A stretch of DNA of 64,000 nt from Melioribacteraceae bacterium. GTDB taxonomy: Bacteria > Bacteroidota > Ignavibacteria > Ignavibacteriales > Melioribacteraceae. Below are positions 61,513 through 64,000 of the stretch, one piece after another (position 1 is the first letter of the stretch; each line of letters starts with the position of its first letter). A program made the translations under genes and the position numbers. The stretch is taken from assembly GCA_030584085.1 (NCBI GenBank), contig CP129490.1, positions 653,511 to 717,510 on the forward strand. Reading direction: 5' to 3'. The notes beneath the pieces were generated by a model. That model was not told the DNA's origin. It worked only from the letters and a program-made list of their open reading frames with translations, and searched no databases.

Positions 61513-62667
61513 TTAGTAATCAACTACTACAACTTTCAGTTCATCAGAATTATTTACTTCCTTTAAAACAGCTTCTACTTCAAATAAATCTGATGGAGAT
61601 GAAATATGAGTTACATATTGATCAAACCCGGAAAGAATTCTGGGTAAAAGTTTTTTATCAATTTTTTGTCCGCCTGTAGCTGCTGCGGATTTATTGTTGA
61701 ATATTACTATTTTAATCGGAAGTTGACGATTAACCGCTTCCATCAAACCAAGATGTCCGGCACAAAGAAAACCAAAATCACCTGTTAGTGCCCAAACTTT
61801 TTTATTACCGGCAATGTAAGCACCGATCGCAAGCGGAATGCTGCCACCAATGTATGTAACAATATCAATTGCATTATAAGGAGGGAATGCAAAAGAACTT
61901 GATATACTTGTATCGCCTGTTGTAATATCTCGTTTCAATTTTGAAAACAATTCGAAAAACGGAAGGTACTTGTGTGCCGCCTCTTTGTATTTTTCAGGTA
62001 AATCATTGGGGATATTTGGTAATGCGGGTTTTTTAATTATACTTCTGTCACCATCAAATTTCTTTGCTGAAAATACTTTGTATTGATAATCCGATAAAAA
62101 CGGATGAACTACATGGTTATAAATATCTCTTTGATAAGTAAACCTTTTCTCAAGATTTGTCCGTCTTTCATACTCAAATGTATTCTCTACTTGTGCGGCA
62201 TCTAATATTAAAAAGAATGGTGAGAATGATTTTTCTGATTCACGGAATGCGCTAACTACATCTTCATAAATCGAATCGGGTGAAGCAACACGATGAGGAA
62301 CTGCAGCTCCTTTTAATAGTGGCTCAATCTCCAAAATATTATCCGAACTTCGACCTGTTTTATCATCAAAAATAATAGAAACAAATCCGGCTGTCATATC
62401 AGTGTAAAGTGAATCGGTAATAGAATTCATTGCTTTGGCAACACCTTGTGATTTACCAAGAAATGCGGAACGTTTACCGCAAATAGCAGCCGAATGAGAG
62501 ATTGTATAAGCAACTTCTTCATGAAATGAAACGGGATGCTGTTTAAATGTTTTTGCTACATATTCGCCGTAAACTTGTGTGCCGCCTAAACCTGGAACAT
62601 TGGTCACAACACTAACACCTAAATCAACAAATGCTTGTGCAATAATTTCCGAAACTTTCGCCTGCAT
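61513..62667 (-). CDS. Compact ThDP-dependent enzyme related to indolepyruvate ferredoxin oxidoreductase alpha
   Basis: A 384-residue protein with an N-terminal pyrimidine-binding-type domain (IIAQAFVDLGVSVVTNVPGL, SFHEEVAYTISHSAAICGKR with the expected glutamate) and a C-terminal ThDP domain. The latter has the GD...NN signature: GDFGFLCAGHLGLMEAVNRQ to IVIFNNKSAAATGGQ. SAAATGGQ matches the AMTGGQ of IorA-type enzymes. It lacks the C-terminal ferredoxin part and the length (about 600) of IorA. A 2-oxoacid decarboxylase is possible. Substrate unknown. Confidence 0.75.
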   Translation of the reverse strand: MQAKVSEIIAQAFVDLGVSVVTNVPGLGGTQVYGEYVAKTFKQHPVSFHEEVAYTISHSAAICGKRSAFLGKSQGVAKAMNSITDSLYTDMTAGFVSIIFDDKTGRSSDNILEIEPLLKGAAVPHRVASPDSIYEDVVSAFRESEKSFSPFFLILDAAQVENTFEYERRTNLEKRFTYQRDIYNHVVHPFLSDYQYKVFSAKKFDGDRSIIKKPALPNIPNDLPEKYKEAAHKYLPFFELFSKLKRDITTGDTSISSSFAFPPYNAIDIVTYIGGSIPLAIGAYIAGNKKVWALTGDFGFLCAGHLGLMEAVNRQLPIKIVIFNNKSAAATGGQKIDKKLLPRILSGFDQYVTHISSPSDLFEVEAVLKEVNNSDELKVVVVDY

Positions 62668-62675
62668 AATATCAC

Positions 62676-63905
62676 CTATGTTTTAGATGAACCTGACAAT
62701 GATTTAAAATCATTACCAGTTGGATTCTGGAATATTCTCAATTCAAATTGTGGAACGACAGCAAATATATGATCAAATATATCTGATTGAATATCTTCAT
62801 ATTCCGCCCATTTAGTTGTGGTGGCGAACACGTAAATTTCAATCGGTAACCCTTCTGGACCCGGTGGTAAATGGCGGACTAAAAAAGTCATTCCCTTATT
62901 AACATCTTCTCTTTTTAAAAGATATTCTTTTAAGTAAGCTCTAAAAGTCCCGACATTGGTGAGTCTTCTTCCGTTTATAAGTTGAGTTGTGTCAAACTTT
63001 TTTTCTTCGTTATACTTTTTCACTTCGTTTTTTTTCTTATCAAGATAATCTTTTATTAATTGGTACTTGCCGAATCTCTCCAACATTTCATCAGTGCAAA
63101 AGGTTATTGAATTTTGGTCGATATAAATTGACCGTTTAATTCTTCTACCACCACTAAGCTGCATACCGCGCCAGTTTTTGAAACTGTCTTCAATAAGTTT
63201 ATAAGTCGGAATAACGGTGATGGTTTTATCCCAGTTCTGAACTTTTATTGTATGAAGAGCGATATCGATAACATCACCATCGGCACCAAACTTCGGTACT
63301 TCTATCCAATCTCCAACCTTAACTAAATCATAAGAAGAAATTTGTATGCTTGCAACAAAGGAAAGTATTGTATCGCGGAAGACTAGAATAATTACTGCGG
63401 TTAAAGCACTTAAACCACCAAGAATAGCCCAAGGCGACTGTCCGGTGAGAGTTGTAATGATTAAAATACCCCCGAAAATAAACATGATTATTTTTACAAC
63501 TTGAATGTATCCTTTAATCGGACGGTCTTTGTATCGCTCAATCTTTTCATAAACTTCTACAATACCTGTGAGTAATGAACTGATAGTTAATAGAATAAAA
63601 AAGATTATTAATATGGTTGAGAATCTTTGTATCAACCCAGCAAAAGTCGGAACCAAGTATGCGAAGTTAATTATTACAAGAAACGGTGCAACAAGAGAAA
63701 TTCTTCTTAAAACTCTGTCGCTTAATAAAATATCATCCCATTCAATTTTTGTTTTTTTTACAAATCCTTTAATTACCCGCATAAGAATTTTTTTTGTAAT
63801 CAGATAAGCAACATATGCCAATAGAATTACACCAACAAAAACTATATTTTCTTTAAGAAAAGGATACTGCTCTAACCAATTATTAATGTCTTCAATAAAT
63901 TTCAT
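62676..63905 (-). CDS. MscS-family mechanosensitive channel (YbdG-like)
   Basis: A 409-residue membrane protein with about five helices before a cytosolic domain. The pore helix is GGLSALTAVIILVFRDTILSF-like with small residues, then SSYDLVKVGDWIEVPKFGAD, the conserved MscS beta domain start. VIPTYKLIEDSFKNWRGMQ, GGRRIKRSIYID and the ending GLPIEIYVFATTTKWAEYE are typical of the YbdG branch, which opens under mild osmotic shock. It lies eight bases before the ThDP-enzyme gene. Confidence 0.88.
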   Translation of the reverse strand: MKFIEDINNWLEQYPFLKENIVFVGVILLAYVAYLITKKILMRVIKGFVKKTKIEWDDILLSDRVLRRISLVAPFLVIINFAYLVPTFAGLIQRFSTILIIFFILLTISSLLTGIVEVYEKIERYKDRPIKGYIQVVKIIMFIFGGILIITTLTGQSPWAILGGLSALTAVIILVFRDTILSFVASIQISSYDLVKVGDWIEVPKFGADGDVIDIALHTIKVQNWDKTITVIPTYKLIEDSFKNWRGMQLSGGRRIKRSIYIDQNSITFCTDEMLERFGKYQLIKDYLDKKKNEVKKYNEEKKFDTTQLINGRRLTNVGTFRAYLKEYLLKREDVNKGMTFLVRHLPPGPEGLPIEIYVFATTTKWAEYEDIQSDIFDHIFAVVPQFELRIFQNPTGNDFKSLSGSSKT

Positions 63906-63958
63906 TATTTCTCAAAAATATTATTAATATTCCTCTCCCAAATTTAAGGAATTACTGT

Positions 63959-64000
63959 GTGACTATCCGTGAAATCAAACTTATCAGAAAATTTTTCATC
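63959..64000 (+). CDS. Possible start of a plus-strand gene cut by the window end
   Basis: AAGGA at 63946-63950 is followed eight bases later by GTG and an open frame of 14 codons to the window edge (VTIREIKLIRKFF...). Too short for any assignment. Confidence 0.3.
   Translation, partial: MTIREIKLIRKFFI

Noticed and set aside
1-64000. tRNA or rRNA genes
   Set aside because: No cloverleaf with a TTCGA/ACCTCC-type T arm or rRNA-like conserved stretch was noticed by eye; a covariance-model scan could overrule this.

Overview
The window is AT-rich DNA from a Gram-negative bacterium with outer-membrane lipoproteins and beta-barrels. Gene content suggests the Bacteroidota/Chlorobi (FCB) group, most likely an Ignavibacteria/Melioribacteraceae-type organism: Rex, DUF4301 and DUF819 proteins, a GxxExxY cassette, and a very large multiheme cytochrome repertoire. 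This assignment comes from gene content only; there is no rRNA in the window.

Layout. 1-3.3 kb: a cut-off cyclic-amidohydrolase gene, a fold-type II PLP enzyme and a SpoVG-like protein. 3.4-9.7 kb: a TetR-regulated tripartite RND efflux operon. 9.7-20.1 kb: housekeeping and regulatory genes (crotonase, glycerate kinase, PAS histidine kinase, two cation transporters, DUF4301, anti-sigma kinase, Sel1 protein, Rex). 20.5-24.2 kb: cytochrome c maturation genes ccmC-D-E-F with a cysteine-type CcmE. 24.3-27.1 kb: small redox/sulfur-related genes, including a DoxX gene broken by TGA. 27.1-38.9 kb: an almost complete haem biosynthesis locus (hemX-like, hemA-C-D-E, hemN, hemH, hemY/G, hemB, hemL) carrying a small GxxExxY mobile-looking cassette. 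39.2-57.6 kb: an 18 kb electron-transfer island. 57.9-64 kb: pheA, small membrane proteins, DUF819, a cupin, a compact ThDP enzyme and an MscS channel.

The electron-transfer island encodes about 82 c-type haem-binding motifs in eight proteins. One minus-strand unit (48.6 to 39.2 kb) holds a 19-haem protein, a b-type cytochrome, a 16-haem/cytochrome-b fusion resembling CbcL, a tetrahaem cytochrome, a small outer-membrane porin, a 14-haem cytochrome and a 7-haem lipoprotein. A divergent gene encodes a NapC/NirT-type 7-haem protein resembling ImcH. A second minus-strand unit (57.6 to 50.5 kb) holds a Hmc/Cbc-like module (FeS protein, NrfD/HybB membrane subunit, 13-haem cytochrome). It is fused by overlaps and tiny gaps to a two-component system: a histidine kinase with a dihaem periplasmic sensor and a zinc-ribbon insertion in its ATPase domain, and two response regulators each carrying a GcvH-like domain that appears to lack the lipoyl lysine.

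Together the haem pathway, the Ccm factors and the cytochromes form a supply chain for an electron route from the quinone pool across the periplasm and probably the outer membrane. The best candidate for an undescribed system is the haem-sensing kinase with its two REC-GcvH-like regulators in the Hmc/Cbc-like operon.
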